Assembly: GCF_030297175.1 (NCBI RefSeq)
Contig: NZ_AP028070.1
Location: 3,286,001 to 3,350,000 of the forward strand
Reading direction: 5' to 3'
DNA length: 64,000 nt
Source of the DNA: Marinobacter sp. LA51
GTDB lineage: Bacteria > Pseudomonadota > Gammaproteobacteria > Pseudomonadales > Oleiphilaceae
The position numbers and the translations under genes are program-made. The notes under the pieces are model-generated. The model made no database searches. It was given only the letters and a program-made list of their open reading frames with translations, and had not been told where the DNA came from. Of the stretch, positions 1 to 8,884 are shown piece after piece (within the stretch, counting starts at the first letter, position 1; the number at the start of each line of letters is the position of its first letter).

Positions 1-1
1 C

Positions 2-1234
2 CCGGACTGTGACCTGGCCACGGCCATCGAGAACATCGACATTGGCGGCCCCACCATGGTCCGCGCCGCTGCCAAAAACCACAACGACGTAGCCATTGTG
101 GTCAACGCCTCGGATTACAGCCGGGTCCTGAAAGAGCTGGAAGAGAACGACGGTGAGCTGACTTACAGCACCCGCTTTGACCTCGCAGTTAAGGCCTTTG
201 AACACACCGCTGGGTATGACGGCGCGATTGCCAACTACCTGGGCGGGCGCACACCGGACAACGACAACGCCGAGTTTCCACGCACCTTTAACACCCAGTT
301 CGTGAAAGTCCAGGACATGCGCTACGGCGAGAACCCGCACCAGCGCGCCGCGTTCTACACCGAGCGCAATCCGAAGGAAGCCTGCATCGCCACGGCAAAA
401 CAGCTGCAGGGCAAAGAATTGTCGTACAACAACGTGGCCGATACTGATGCCGCGCTGGAATGCGTTAAGCCCTTCGCCGACCCGGCCTGTGTGATCGTGA
501 AGCACGCCAACCCCTGCGGTGTAGCCATTGGCACCGACATCCGTCAGGCCTACGATCTGGCCTTCGCCACCGATCCGACCTCCGCTTTTGGCGGCATCAT
601 TGCGTTCAACCGTGAGCTGGACGCAGATACGGCCAAGGCCATCATCGACCGCCAGTTCGTTGAAGTTATCATTGCTCCGACCATCGCCCCCGAAGCGGTT
701 GAGCTGGTAGCGGCGAAGAAGAATGTCCGTCTACTCGCGTGTGGTGAACTCAATGGCGAGCGAGCCCAGACTCTGGACTACAAACGGGTGACCGGTGGTC
801 TGCTGGTACAGGATCGTGATCTCGGCATGGTTGCCATGGCCGACGTCAAAGTCGTGACCGAGCGCCAGCCCTCTGAAGCCGAACTCAACGACCTGCTGTT
901 TGCCTGGGAAGTGGCCAAGTACGTCAAGTCCAACGCCATTGTCTACGCCAAGGCGGGCCGCACTATTGGTGTCGGCGCCGGCCAGATGAGCCGGGTCTAC
1001 AGTGCCAAGATCGCCGGTATCAAGGCCGCGGATGAGAACCTGGAAGTGAAGGGATCAGTGATGGCCTCAGACGCCTTCTTCCCGTTCCGGGATGGCATTG
1101 ATGCTGCTGCCAAGGCCGGGATCACCGCGGTGATTCAGCCGGGTGGCTCCATGCGCGACCAGGAAGTGATCGACGCTGCTAACGAGCATGGAATTGCCAT
1201 GGTATTCACCGGCATGCGCCATTTCCGTCACTGA
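2..1234 (+). CDS. purH: Bifunctional AICAR formyltransferase / IMP cyclohydrolase PurH, 5' end cut off by window
   Basis: PurH catalyses the last two steps of de novo IMP synthesis in the cytoplasm: formylation of AICAR with 10-formyl-THF, then ring closure. The reading frame is open from base 2, so the start lies outside the window; about 410 of a usual ~525 residues are present. The first visible residues end the MGS-like cyclohydrolase domain ([17 protein letters not shown]). The rest is the AICARFT domain with KHANPCG, the FGGIIAFN stretch and a C-terminal [13 protein letters not shown] motif. It ends 27 bp before purD, the usual purHD operon order. Family assignment is certain; only the N-terminus is missing. 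Confidence 0.97.
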   Translation, partial: PDCDLATAIENIDIGGPTMVRAAAKNHNDVAIVVNASDYSRVLKELEENDGELTYSTRFDLAVKAFEHTAGYDGAIANYLGGRTPDNDNAEFPRTFNTQFVKVQDMRYGENPHQRAAFYTERNPKEACIATAKQLQGKELSYNNVADTDAALECVKPFADPACVIVKHANPCGVAIGTDIRQAYDLAFATDPTSAFGGIIAFNRELDADTAKAIIDRQFVEVIIAPTIAPEAVELVAAKKNVRLLACGELNGERAQTLDYKRVTGGLLVQDRDLGMVAMADVKVVTERQPSEAELNDLLFAWEVAKYVKSNAIVYAKAGRTIGVGAGQMSRVYSAKIAGIKAADENLEVKGSVMASDAFFPFRDGIDAAAKAGITAVIQPGGSMRDQEVIDAANEHGIAMVFTGMRHFRH

Positions 1235-1261
1235 TTCCGGACCAGCTAAAGGATTCCAAAC

Positions 1262-2548
1262 ATGAACATTCTTGTGATCGGCAACGGCGGCCGCGAACAC
1301 GCACTGGCCTGGAAAGCCGCCCAGTCTCCTGAGGCCGACCGTGTCTTTGTTGCTCCCGGCAACGCCGGTACCGCGCGTGAGCCAGGCCTTGAGAACGTCA
1401 ACATTGATGTGATGGACCTTGACGGACTCGCCAACTTCGCAGCCACCAACAACGTTGGCCTGACCATCGTTGGGCCCGAGGCGCCGCTGGTGGCTGGCAT
1501 TGTTGACCAGTTCGAAGAGCGCGGCCTGCGGGTCTTCGGCCCCAGTGCCGGTGCTGCCCAACTGGAGGGCTCCAAAGCCTTCACCAAGGACTTCCTGGCA
1601 CGCCAGAACATCCCGACTGCGGCCTACGCCAACTTTACCGACGTCGACGAGGCCCTGGCCTACGTTCGTGAGCAGGGCGCGCCCATTGTGGTCAAGGCCG
1701 ATGGCCTGGCCGCCGGCAAGGGCGTCATCGTCGCGATGACCCTGGCAGAAGCTGAGGATGCCATCCGTGACATGCTGGCGGGCAATGCCTTCGGCGACGC
1801 CGGCAGCCGGGTAGTCATCGAGGAATTTCTCGACGGCGAGGAAGCCAGCTTCATTGTCATGGTCGACGGCGAGCACGTGCTGGCCATGGCCACCTCCCAG
1901 GATCACAAGCGCGTGGGTGATGGTGACACTGGCCCCAACACCGGCGGTATGGGTGCTTACTCTCCCGCCCCGGTGGTCACTGCCGATGTGCACCAGCGCA
2001 TCATGGACGAAGTCATCTACCCAACCGTGCGTGGCATGGCGGCCGAGGGTCATCCCTATAAGGGTTTCCTGTACGCCGGTTTGATGATCGACGGCAACGG
2101 TACTTCCAAGGTCATTGAGTTCAACTGCCGCTTCGGTGATCCGGAAACCCAGCCGATCATGCTGCGCATGCAGTCAGACCTGGTCGAACTGTGCAGTGCC
2201 GCCATCGACGGCAAGCTGGACCAGTGTCGCTCCGATTGGGACGACCGTGCGTCAGTCGGCATCGTCCTGGCCGCCGGTGGTTATCCCGCCGGCTACAATA
2301 AGGGCGACGCCATTTCCGGCCTACCAGAGACTGAGATCGACGGCGAGAAAGTGTTCCACGCCGGCACGAAGCTCCAGGGTGAGCAGGTAGTCACCAACGG
2401 CGGACGAGTGCTTTGCGCCACCGCCTTGGGCAAGTCCGTAACCGAAGCCCAGCAGCGGGCTTACGAACTGGCCGCCAAGATCCACTGGGACGGTGTCTTT
2501 TGCCGCAAGGACATCGCCTTCCGGGCCATCGCCCGAGAGCAGTCCTGA
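1262..2548 (+). CDS. purD: Phosphoribosylamine-glycine ligase (GAR synthetase)
   Basis: An ATP-grasp enzyme that joins glycine to phosphoribosylamine to give GAR, an early step of purine synthesis. The 428 residues match the usual length. The N-domain opens MNILVIGNGGREHALAWK; the ATP-grasp core carries IVVKADGLAAGKGVIVA (about residues 140-157) and the metal/substrate region EFNCRFGDPETQP (about 288-300). The ATG is preceded by AAAGGA at a normal distance. It lies directly downstream of purH in one transcription unit and is closed by an intrinsic terminator 18 bp after the stop. Confidence 0.97.
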   Translation: MNILVIGNGGREHALAWKAAQSPEADRVFVAPGNAGTAREPGLENVNIDVMDLDGLANFAATNNVGLTIVGPEAPLVAGIVDQFEERGLRVFGPSAGAAQLEGSKAFTKDFLARQNIPTAAYANFTDVDEALAYVREQGAPIVVKADGLAAGKGVIVAMTLAEAEDAIRDMLAGNAFGDAGSRVVIEEFLDGEEASFIVMVDGEHVLAMATSQDHKRVGDGDTGPNTGGMGAYSPAPVVTADVHQRIMDEVIYPTVRGMAAEGHPYKGFLYAGLMIDGNGTSKVIEFNCRFGDPETQPIMLRMQSDLVELCSAAIDGKLDQCRSDWDDRASVGIVLAAGGYPAGYNKGDAISGLPETEIDGEKVFHAGTKLQGEQVVTNGGRVLCATALGKSVTEAQQRAYELAAKIHWDGVFCRKDIAFRAIAREQS

Positions 2549-2565
2549 TCCAGCACACTGAAATG

Positions 2566-2594
2566 AAGCCCGGTCGTTGATCGGGCTTTTTTTT
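2566..2594 (+). terminator. Rho-independent terminator of purHD
   Basis: A 7-bp stem (AAGCCCG / CGGGCTT) with a 9-nt loop is followed by a run of T. It lies 18 bp after the purD stop and 115 bp before the next gene, so it ends the purine operon. Confidence 0.85.
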
Positions 2595-2708
2595 GGCAGG
2601 CCCTGTATTACGAGTAAATTCAGGGAGATTCTGCCGACAGCAACTACACCGGGCTGGGAAAACAGGATAGCCTTGCAACAGAAACCCTGAGTAAAAAAAG
2701 ACGGACCT

Positions 2709-4262
2709 ATGCCCGAAGCTCTCTGGATTTCATTTGCCTTTGCCCTCGGCTTGCTGGTCAAAGGTTTTGGCCTGCCGCCCCTGGTGGGTTACCTGGCCGC
2801 AGGTTTCCTGCTTAGTGGCCTGTCAGCAGTAACGGGGCTGGCCATTGAGGCAACCGATGCCCTGGGCCACATTGCTCATTTAGGCGTGCTCCTTCTCTTA
2901 TTTACCGTGGGACTGAAGCTCAAGCTCAGATCCATCGTTAGCCCGGAAGTCATTGGCGGCAGTCTGCTGCACTTTGGCATCACCTGCGCAATTTTCACCC
3001 CCGCGCTGTATCTGTTAATGGACCTGTCCTGGAAAACGGCGTTGATGCTAGCCATAGCCCTTTCGTTTTCCTCAACCGTACTGGCAGCCAAGGTGCTGGA
3101 ATCTAAGCGGGAGCTGCGTGCCTTCCATGGCCGGGTCGCCATTGGCATCCTGATCATGCAGGACCTGATCGCCCTGGCAGTGATGAGCCTGGCGGCGGGC
3201 CAGACCCCCTCGCAATGGGCCCTGATTGTATTTGGTCTGCCGCTGCTGCGCCCGCTGCTGTTCCGCCTGCTGGATGCCAGCGGTCACGATGAGTTGCTGG
3301 TTCTTCTAGGCCTGTTACTGGCGCTGGTTCTTGGCGGTTACGGTTTCGAATCGGTGGGGCTTAGCTCGGAGCTGGGGGCATTGGTTTTTGGCGCCATTCT
3401 GGCCAAGCATCCCCGCTCTCAGGAGCTGTCCAAATCGCTGTGGAGCGTCAAGGAGATGTTCCTGGTCGGCTTTTTCTTACAGATCGGCATCGGCGGCCTG
3501 CCGGACCAGCAATCACTGATCTTTGCCATCGTCGCGGCCTTCGTCCTGCCGTTGAAAGGCATCTTGTTCTTCTTTCTGCTGCTGGCGTTCCGATTGCGTG
3601 CTCGGAGTGGCTTTCTCAGCTCTCTGGCGCTGACCAACTACAGCGAGTTTGGCCTCATTGTCGCCAGCGTGGCGCTGCCGGACTGGCTGGTACCGCTGGC
3701 AATCTCGGTGGCAATCTCATTCGTGATTTCCGCGCCCCTGAACCGGTTCGCCCACGTCATCTTCGAGCGCTATGCCGCTGGCCTAAGCCGGTTTGAAGGG
3801 CAAAAACACCATCCGGATGAACAGCCACTGTCCGTGGGTAATGCCCGGGTGCTGATCATGGGCATGGGCCGCACAGGGACTGCGGCCTACGACTGGGTTG
3901 CCAAACATGAGCCCGACTTGATGGGCCTGGATTCCGATCCGGCCAAAGCGTTGAAGCACCAAAAACAGGGCCGTAACGTGGTGTTTGCCGACGCCGAGGA
4001 TGCTTCCTTCTGGCATGGACTGCATATGCCGGCCGTACACTCTGTCATCCTGGCCCTGGGCGATATTGAAGGTAAGCTGATTGCTGCGCGCATGTTGCGC
4101 AAGCTAGGCTTCCGAGGCTACATCGTCGCCCATACCATGTACCCGGACGAGGCACTCCAGATCCGCGAAGCCGGCGCCAACGAGGCCTACCTGACCATGG
4201 ACGAGACCGGTGTCGCTCTCGCCAGCCACATAATACACCGGGCCGAGCCTAGCCCCGACTGA
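2709..4262 (+). CDS. CPA2-family monovalent cation:proton antiporter with C-terminal NAD-binding (RCK/TrkA-N) domain
   Basis: A predicted inner-membrane antiporter of the Kef/YbaL type that exchanges K+ or Na+ for protons. Residues 1 to about 355 are almost entirely hydrophobic helices, opening with the family-typical LPPLVGYLAAGFLLSG. From about residue 378 there is a Rossmann fold with the dinucleotide motif GMGRTG and an acidic strand end (LMGLDSD), the RCK-type regulatory domain. At 517 residues it is shorter than KefB/KefC because the C-terminal part is reduced to one nucleotide-binding domain. It stands alone after the purD terminator. The transported ion cannot be told from the sequence. 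Confidence 0.88.
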   Translation: MPEALWISFAFALGLLVKGFGLPPLVGYLAAGFLLSGLSAVTGLAIEATDALGHIAHLGVLLLLFTVGLKLKLRSIVSPEVIGGSLLHFGITCAIFTPALYLLMDLSWKTALMLAIALSFSSTVLAAKVLESKRELRAFHGRVAIGILIMQDLIALAVMSLAAGQTPSQWALIVFGLPLLRPLLFRLLDASGHDELLVLLGLLLALVLGGYGFESVGLSSELGALVFGAILAKHPRSQELSKSLWSVKEMFLVGFFLQIGIGGLPDQQSLIFAIVAAFVLPLKGILFFFLLLAFRLRARSGFLSSLALTNYSEFGLIVASVALPDWLVPLAISVAISFVISAPLNRFAHVIFERYAAGLSRFEGQKHHPDEQPLSVGNARVLIMGMGRTGTAAYDWVAKHEPDLMGLDSDPAKALKHQKQGRNVVFADAEDASFWHGLHMPAVHSVILALGDIEGKLIAARMLRKLGFRGYIVAHTMYPDEALQIREAGANEAYLTMDETGVALASHIIHRAEPSPD

Positions 4263-4289
4263 CAAACGGGGAGCGAAGGGCCCGACACC

Positions 4290-5657
4290 TCAGAGTGCGC
4301 AAGTGCGGAACCCGGTGAAGGCGTCGTTACGCAGGGGCAGGTACGCCTGCCGGTAGGTGCCCCGAATCAGACAGGTTGACGTCGCACAGCTGCCTCCCCG
4401 GGTGACCTTGTGATCACCAAACTGCAGGGTGGACATGAACGGATACATATCGATCTTGAAACCGTCGTAAGGGAAAAACTGACTGCTGGTCCATTCCCAG
4501 ACGCCACCCATCATCTGCCTACAACCGAACCGGCTGTCGCCGTCCGGATAATCGTAGACCGGGTTCTGGCCCAACGCCTGGCCGTCCAGGTCGGCAAGGC
4601 TAGCACTCGCAGGTGTGTTGCCCCAAGGGAAACGCTGGAACGGCTCACCCGGTCGATTGCCCAGAGCGGCGACCTCCCATTCATACTCGGTCGGTAACCG
4701 CCGCCCGGCCCAAGTACAGTATGCTTCCGCCTCCCAGTAGCTAATGTGCGTCACGGCGGCGTCTTTGTTCAGAGACTTCCAGCGATCGAACACCCGCTCC
4801 TGCCACTGACCTTCATGCCAGCGCCAGTATAGGGGGTGCCCCGGCGCTCTGACCAACGGTTCGGTACTACCATGCACCAGGGCCACATCCACTTCGGTTT
4901 GAAGCCACTTACGGCCTCCAAACGACCAGTATTCGGGCTTCTTATAGCCGTCGTCTTCCACAAAGGCCAGAAAGTCCGCGTTGGACACCGGTAGGCGTGA
5001 GATGGCGAATGCATCCAGCTCAATTTCAAATCCTGGTTTCTCACTGTCGAAGGCAAAATCTGTCATCGCGTAGGCTGCAGACTCCCCGGGCATGCCGATG
5101 ACCCAGCGTCCGGCCGGAACGGTGGCGTCGCCCGCTACCGGTTCACCAATGGCCGGTCGAACCGGTGTGGCATCCGGCGGGGCCGGATAACCAACCGTTT
5201 GCCGACACCAGATCATGGACTCAATGTGCATGTTCTGGTGAAAAATGGCGTAACGATTCAGATACAGTGTGCGGTCATCCAGTGGCTGGCAGAGGATGCG
5301 CTCCGCAACCCGGTCATACACGGTATCGAAATAGGCCAGTGTCTCCTCGTGCCCCGGGAACAAATCACGGCTCCAGCGATCCCGATGTTCAATATGGAAG
5401 GAGTCCCAAAGATCATCCATCGCTGGATTGAAACTGGCGGTGCCGTCAAGAAGATTGAACACAAAGACCTCGTAGAAGAACGCGGAATGCCCCATCTCCC
5501 ATAGCGGCGGGTTTACACCTGGATGGTAAGGCACGTCGAGCATCGCCACAGGCAACGATGTGATCAGTGCCCGGGTGCGTTGTCGAGTCCGTTCCAGTTC
5601 TTGCAGCAGCTCGTCTTTCATTGCGTCCATAGCGTTCAAAGGTTTTTTATCGCCCAT
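4290..5657 (-). CDS. EgtB-like nonheme iron sulfoxide-synthase family protein (DinB-like plus FGE-sulfatase domains)
   Basis: The protein has the two-domain plan of EgtB/OvoA enzymes, which form a C-S bond on a histidine-derived betaine. The N-terminal DinB-like helical part supplies three histidines at the expected places (LWEMGH about residue 57; HQNMH, residues 140 and 144), matching the Fe ligand triad known in EgtB. The C-terminal half is an FGE-sulfatase fold with GRRLPTEYEWEVAA, GGVWEWTSS and the end RGGSCATSTCLIRGTYR. I chose ATG 5657 (455 aa); the frame is open upstream to a TTG at 5723, and 5630 or 5621 are alternatives, none with a strong RBS. No egtD methyltransferase or senB gene lies in the window, so ergothioneine, selenoneine or another thiol product cannot be decided. 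Confidence 0.82.
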   Translation of the reverse strand: MGDKKPLNAMDAMKDELLQELERTRQRTRALITSLPVAMLDVPYHPGVNPPLWEMGHSAFFYEVFVFNLLDGTASFNPAMDDLWDSFHIEHRDRWSRDLFPGHEETLAYFDTVYDRVAERILCQPLDDRTLYLNRYAIFHQNMHIESMIWCRQTVGYPAPPDATPVRPAIGEPVAGDATVPAGRWVIGMPGESAAYAMTDFAFDSEKPGFEIELDAFAISRLPVSNADFLAFVEDDGYKKPEYWSFGGRKWLQTEVDVALVHGSTEPLVRAPGHPLYWRWHEGQWQERVFDRWKSLNKDAAVTHISYWEAEAYCTWAGRRLPTEYEWEVAALGNRPGEPFQRFPWGNTPASASLADLDGQALGQNPVYDYPDGDSRFGCRQMMGGVWEWTSSQFFPYDGFKIDMYPFMSTLQFGDHKVTRGGSCATSTCLIRGTYRQAYLPLRNDAFTGFRTCAL

Positions 5658-5783
5658 AAGCCACGTTGTCTTCCATTTTCGATTCAGCATAACAGATACA
5701 GTCACCGGCGAATGCCAGCCCAAGTGTCGACAACCTTTACAGTGGTACGAAGCAACTCAATGGCGGATCTTGCAAGCGCCTGA

Positions 5784-5828
5784 AAGCCTTATTGATAATT
5801 TTTGTGGCATACATTCTGAATAAGGCTT
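5784..5828. promoter_or_regulatory. Perfect 10-bp inverted repeat upstream of the VpsR-like regulator gene
   Basis: AAGCCTTATT (5784-5793) is repeated inverted as AATAAGGCTT (5819-5828), with a 25-bp AT-rich spacer. It lies 48 bp before the start codon of the regulator gene. It may be an autoregulatory binding site or an mRNA hairpin; there is no T-run, so it is not a typical terminator. Function is inferred from position only. Confidence 0.5.
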
Positions 5829-5875
5829 GAACTGGCAGTCACGTTTCCAAGGCACCACTTTTGTGGAGGTTTGCC

Positions 5876-7273
5876 ATGACGGAAAAGAGACCGCTCGTCT
5901 GGCTGTCAGCGGCACATAGCAATAGTAAGGTACGCAACGCCCTGGTATCCCGTTGGGAGTTAACCGATTTCAACGCGGAAAACCCAGTGCCAATACTTTT
6001 ATCCCCCCCGGTCGGCGCCAGGGTAGGCGTTCTCGATCTAAGCCAGGGCCCAACAGACGACCTACCCTGGTTTGAACACTGGCTGGAAGCCCTCAACCTT
6101 TCCTACTGGGTCGGCGTTGTTGCCCATCGCCCAATAAGCGGAACCCGAACGGCCCAGTTGATCACCCGGTACTGCTCTGATTTTCACACCCTGCCTGTGG
6201 ACAGCGACCGGCTCGATACAGTGCTGGGGCATCTCTGGGGCATGGCGGTTATTCGTGAGCCCTGCGGGGCCCTGCCGCGGGACGGTTACCAAAGCCTGGT
6301 GTTGGAGGGCAATTCGCTAGCGATTCGCCAGGCCCGGGATCTGCTACGCCGATTCTCGGTGACCGCTGAACCGGTGCTTATTGTCGGTGAAAGCGGAACC
6401 GGAAAAGACGCGGCCGCGCAGTTTATCCACCAGCACTCCACCCGAGCCTCCGGGCCGCTGGTAACGGTCAACTGCGCCGCCCTGCCTGAATCGCTCACCC
6501 AGAGCGAATTGTTCGGCTACGAAAAAGGCGCCTTCACCCATGCCTTGAGTGCCCATGCTGGCCGTCTGGAGCAGGCCATCGGTGGATCGCTTATCCTGTC
6601 CTCGATCGACGAGCTGAACCTGGAACAACAATCGGCAATTCTCCGGTTTCTGCAGGAAGGCCAGATCGAACGGATTGGCGGAAGCAACCCCATTCGAATA
6701 GACAGCCGCATTATCACCACCGCCAGCCAACCATTAACCGAGCTGATTGAAGCGGAGCGCTTCCGCAGTGATGTCTATTACCGCCTCGGCGGCCTGGAAG
6801 TGAAGATGCCGCCACTGAGAGAACGGCGCGAGGACATTCCAGACTTAGCCGAAGCGTTACTGGACTCGTCGGCCCTCGGCTCAGAGCACAAACCTCTCGG
6901 CGATGGCGCAATCCGAAGCTTGGTCAACCACTCTTGGCCCGGCAACTTTCGGGAGTTGCAGAATCGACTCCGGCAGGGCTTGCTGCTGTGCGACCGCGAT
7001 GAAATCACCCCCGAAGATCTGGGTTTGGCGCACGCCGGCAATGACACCGGCGACGCCGCCACCTCAAACCTCAGTCTGGAGGAATTTCGCGCCCGGGCGG
7101 AACGCCAGGCGCTGTCCTGCAGCCTGGCCCTTGCCCATCACAACATTTCCGCCGCTGCGCGGATTCTGAAGATTTCCCGGGTTTCGTTTTACCGGCTCAT
7201 GGAGAAGTACAACAGAGGCCACTCTGGCGACCATTATCGTCAGGGTTCGCCCCCGAAGGGAGATTTACCATGA
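5876..7273 (+). CDS. VpsR-like, apparently ATPase-dead Fis-family enhancer-binding regulator
   Basis: A 465-aa regulator: an N-terminal atypical receiver-like domain (about 1-135), an AAA+ core (about 145-370) and a C-terminal Fis-type helix-turn-helix (AAARILKISRVSFYRLMEKY). The Walker A GESGTGK is intact at residue 171. Two key parts are changed: the sigma-54 contact loop GAFTGA reads GAFTHA (218-223), and the Walker B acidic pair of the usual LFLDEI is replaced by serines (LILSSI, Ser242-Ser243). Vibrio VpsR is the known case of such a protein working without sigma-54 activation, responding to c-di-GMP. ATG 5876 is chosen over TTG 5861 because GGAGG sits 6 bp upstream. Its stop overlaps the next start (ATGA), so it is coupled to the barrel gene. 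Confidence 0.88.
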   Translation: MTEKRPLVWLSAAHSNSKVRNALVSRWELTDFNAENPVPILLSPPVGARVGVLDLSQGPTDDLPWFEHWLEALNLSYWVGVVAHRPISGTRTAQLITRYCSDFHTLPVDSDRLDTVLGHLWGMAVIREPCGALPRDGYQSLVLEGNSLAIRQARDLLRRFSVTAEPVLIVGESGTGKDAAAQFIHQHSTRASGPLVTVNCAALPESLTQSELFGYEKGAFTHALSAHAGRLEQAIGGSLILSSIDELNLEQQSAILRFLQEGQIERIGGSNPIRIDSRIITTASQPLTELIEAERFRSDVYYRLGGLEVKMPPLRERREDIPDLAEALLDSSALGSEHKPLGDGAIRSLVNHSWPGNFRELQNRLRQGLLLCDRDEITPEDLGLAHAGNDTGDAATSNLSLEEFRARAERQALSCSLALAHHNISAAARILKISRVSFYRLMEKYNRGHSGDHYRQGSPPKGDLP

Positions 7274-8334
7274 TCAGTACACCTCGTATTCCATTGCTCA
7301 CCTGCGCCTGCCTGATTCCCACCCTGGGGTTTGCGCAATCAGAGTCGAACAGCTCCGCTCAGGCCACGTCCGAAGCCGCCGACAGCAGAGCAGAACAGGT
7401 CACGGAAATTGCCTCGATTACCACCGACCGGGGCATCGTCACCCGCCCCGGACGGCTGACCATCGAACCGGCCTTCTCCCATGCCCACAGCAACTCCACT
7501 CGCGTGGCCATCGAAGGCTACACCGTGATTCCGGCATTGCTTGTAGGTCTAATCAACATTTCGGAGATCCAGCGGGACATTTTTGTTACTTCGCTAACCT
7601 TCAAATACGGCATCACCAGCCGATTAGAAACCGACATACGGATTCCGTGGCTAAGGATCAGCGAAGACCTCCGGGAACGGCAGGCGTTTGAGGGCACTCC
7701 GGTCGATACCCTGCGCGAGTCCTCTGGTGAAGGCCTGGGCGATGTCGAGCTGTCCGCACGTTACCAGTTAAATGATGGCCTGGACGGCTGGCCCTACGTC
7801 ATCGGCGTGTTCCGGGTGAAAGCTCCGACCGGTGACAGCCCCTATGATGTGGATCGGCGCGTGGTGGAGGACAGTGAAGGTAACCCTATCGGCACCGAAC
7901 TGGAACAACGGCCAACAGGCTCCGGCTTCTGGTCATTCGAACCCGGACTCTCATTTATTTACCCCTCGGATCCGGCCGTGTTGTTCGGCAGCCTCAGCTA
8001 TGTATGGACACAGGCGAAAGATCAGGGCACAGAGAACGGTGGCCGGATTGATCCTGGCGATGTCATTCGCCTCGGCTTCGGTATGGGGTTTGCGTTCAAT
8101 GAACGAACATCATTCAGCCTGGGTTACGATCACTCGATCATTCAACGGACCAGTTTTGAAAATAACAGTGATTTATTCGCATCTACTTTCGATCACATCC
8201 AGATCGGTTCTTTGTCGTTCGGACTCTCGCAACGCTTGACGCCCAACACAAACCTGAGCCTGACCGTCAGCGTGGGGGTCACTGAAAACGCACCAAGCAG
8301 CGAACTGACCCTGAGAATGCCATTCACGCTCTGA
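7270..8334 (+). CDS. Outer-membrane beta-barrel protein (phenol-MetA-degradation/FapF-like transporter family)
   Basis: A 354-aa exported protein: Sec signal peptide (cut near LGFAQ, residue 21), a Ser/Ala/Glu-rich segment of about 30 residues that could be a helical plug or linker, then repeated amphipathic strands such as RLTIEPAFSHAHS, TSLTFKYGITSRLETDIRI and NERTSFSLGYDHS, ending in a phenylalanine-containing terminal strand (LRMPFTL). This matches outer-membrane barrels often named phenol-degradation MetA-like transporters, a family to which FapF-type amyloid exporters have been compared. It overlaps the regulator gene by 4 bp and converges on the operon for a C39 peptidase and secreted repeat proteins. 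An export pore for those proteins is an inference from that context. Confidence 0.72.
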   Translation: MISTPRIPLLTCACLIPTLGFAQSESNSSAQATSEAADSRAEQVTEIASITTDRGIVTRPGRLTIEPAFSHAHSNSTRVAIEGYTVIPALLVGLINISEIQRDIFVTSLTFKYGITSRLETDIRIPWLRISEDLRERQAFEGTPVDTLRESSGEGLGDVELSARYQLNDGLDGWPYVIGVFRVKAPTGDSPYDVDRRVVEDSEGNPIGTELEQRPTGSGFWSFEPGLSFIYPSDPAVLFGSLSYVWTQAKDQGTENGGRIDPGDVIRLGFGMGFAFNERTSFSLGYDHSIIQRTSFENNSDLFASTFDHIQIGSLSFGLSQRLTPNTNLSLTVSVGVTENAPSSELTLRMPFTL

Positions 8335-8346
8335 AACTCCAGCATT

Positions 8347-8373
8347 GGGCTAGCCTTAGTAGCTGGCTAGCCC
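8347..8373. terminator. Bidirectional hairpin between convergent genes
   Basis: A perfect 9-bp stem (GGGCTAGCC / GGCTAGCCC, 9-nt loop) fills the 39-bp gap between the barrel gene and the minus-strand operon. There is no T-run, so it may stop transcription inefficiently or protect the 3' ends. Confidence 0.5.
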
Positions 8374-8880
8374 TCAATGGCCAAGCAACTGTATCACCGG
8401 TTCGCGCATATCCTCTGGGATACGGTTCAGCGCTGGCCCTAGATTGTTCATCTGAATATTCAGCTGCCGGCTATTCTGAATAGTGGTCCTGTTAAGCGTG
8501 TTCTGAATCACCGTTATCCAGCCCCCACCTTCCGTTACTGTAGAGACCAGGGACTGGCCATTAGAGGCAGCGCCAAGGTTAGCCACGTGAGTCTCGACCG
8601 TATGGGGCACCACCTGGCCATTGGAAATCTGGTTCAGATTCGGGATGGTCAGACGGTTAATGGCAAGAGTCTCACCATCAAACGAAACGATCTGTTCAAG
8701 GCCAATCGAAATTTCAAGATTATCGAGGAAAAATCCGCCTCGCAGGGACGCCAGCTCAGTATCGCTGAGTGGCTGCTCCGGAAACACCCCATCGGCCCTG
8801 ACGGTCGATAGAGCCCCCACCGTTAACACCACCAGTATCGCAGACCATGCTTTTTGATTGTTCGCTCTTTGTTTATTCAT
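8374..8880 (-). CDS. Small exported protein with LRGG motif and Gln/Asn-rich C-terminus, unknown function
   Basis: I do not recognise this 168-aa protein. It starts at ATG 8880 (GGAG upstream), 4 bp after the C39 peptidase gene, as the last gene of the operon. It has a Sec-type signal peptide (hydrophobic stretch ending VRADG, about residue 30). This is followed by LSDTELASLRGG (about 38-49), which looks like the ELxxLxGG leader cut by C39 peptidases. The C-terminal part has ITVIQNTLNRTTIQNSRQL, closely like the C-terminus of the 116-aa protein at 9590-9940. A role as a secreted or surface fibre component is inferred from these motifs and from context. Confidence 0.7.
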   Translation of the reverse strand: MNKQRANNQKAWSAILVVLTVGALSTVRADGVFPEQPLSDTELASLRGGFFLDNLEISIGLEQIVSFDGETLAINRLTIPNLNQISNGQVVPHTVETHVANLGAASNGQSLVSTVTEGGGWITVIQNTLNRTTIQNSRQLNIQMNNLGPALNRIPEDMREPVIQLLGH

Positions 8881-8884
8881 ACGG

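Noticed and set aside
1067..2053. 328-codon antisense frame opposite purH/purD
   Set aside because: High-GC codon bias leaves the opposite strand open; purD is unmistakable on the plus strand.
5876..7273. The idea that the changed Walker B and GAFTHA come from a frameshift
   Set aside because: The frame is continuous, and the flanking AAA+ and HTH motifs read in the same frame on both sides, so these are substitutions.
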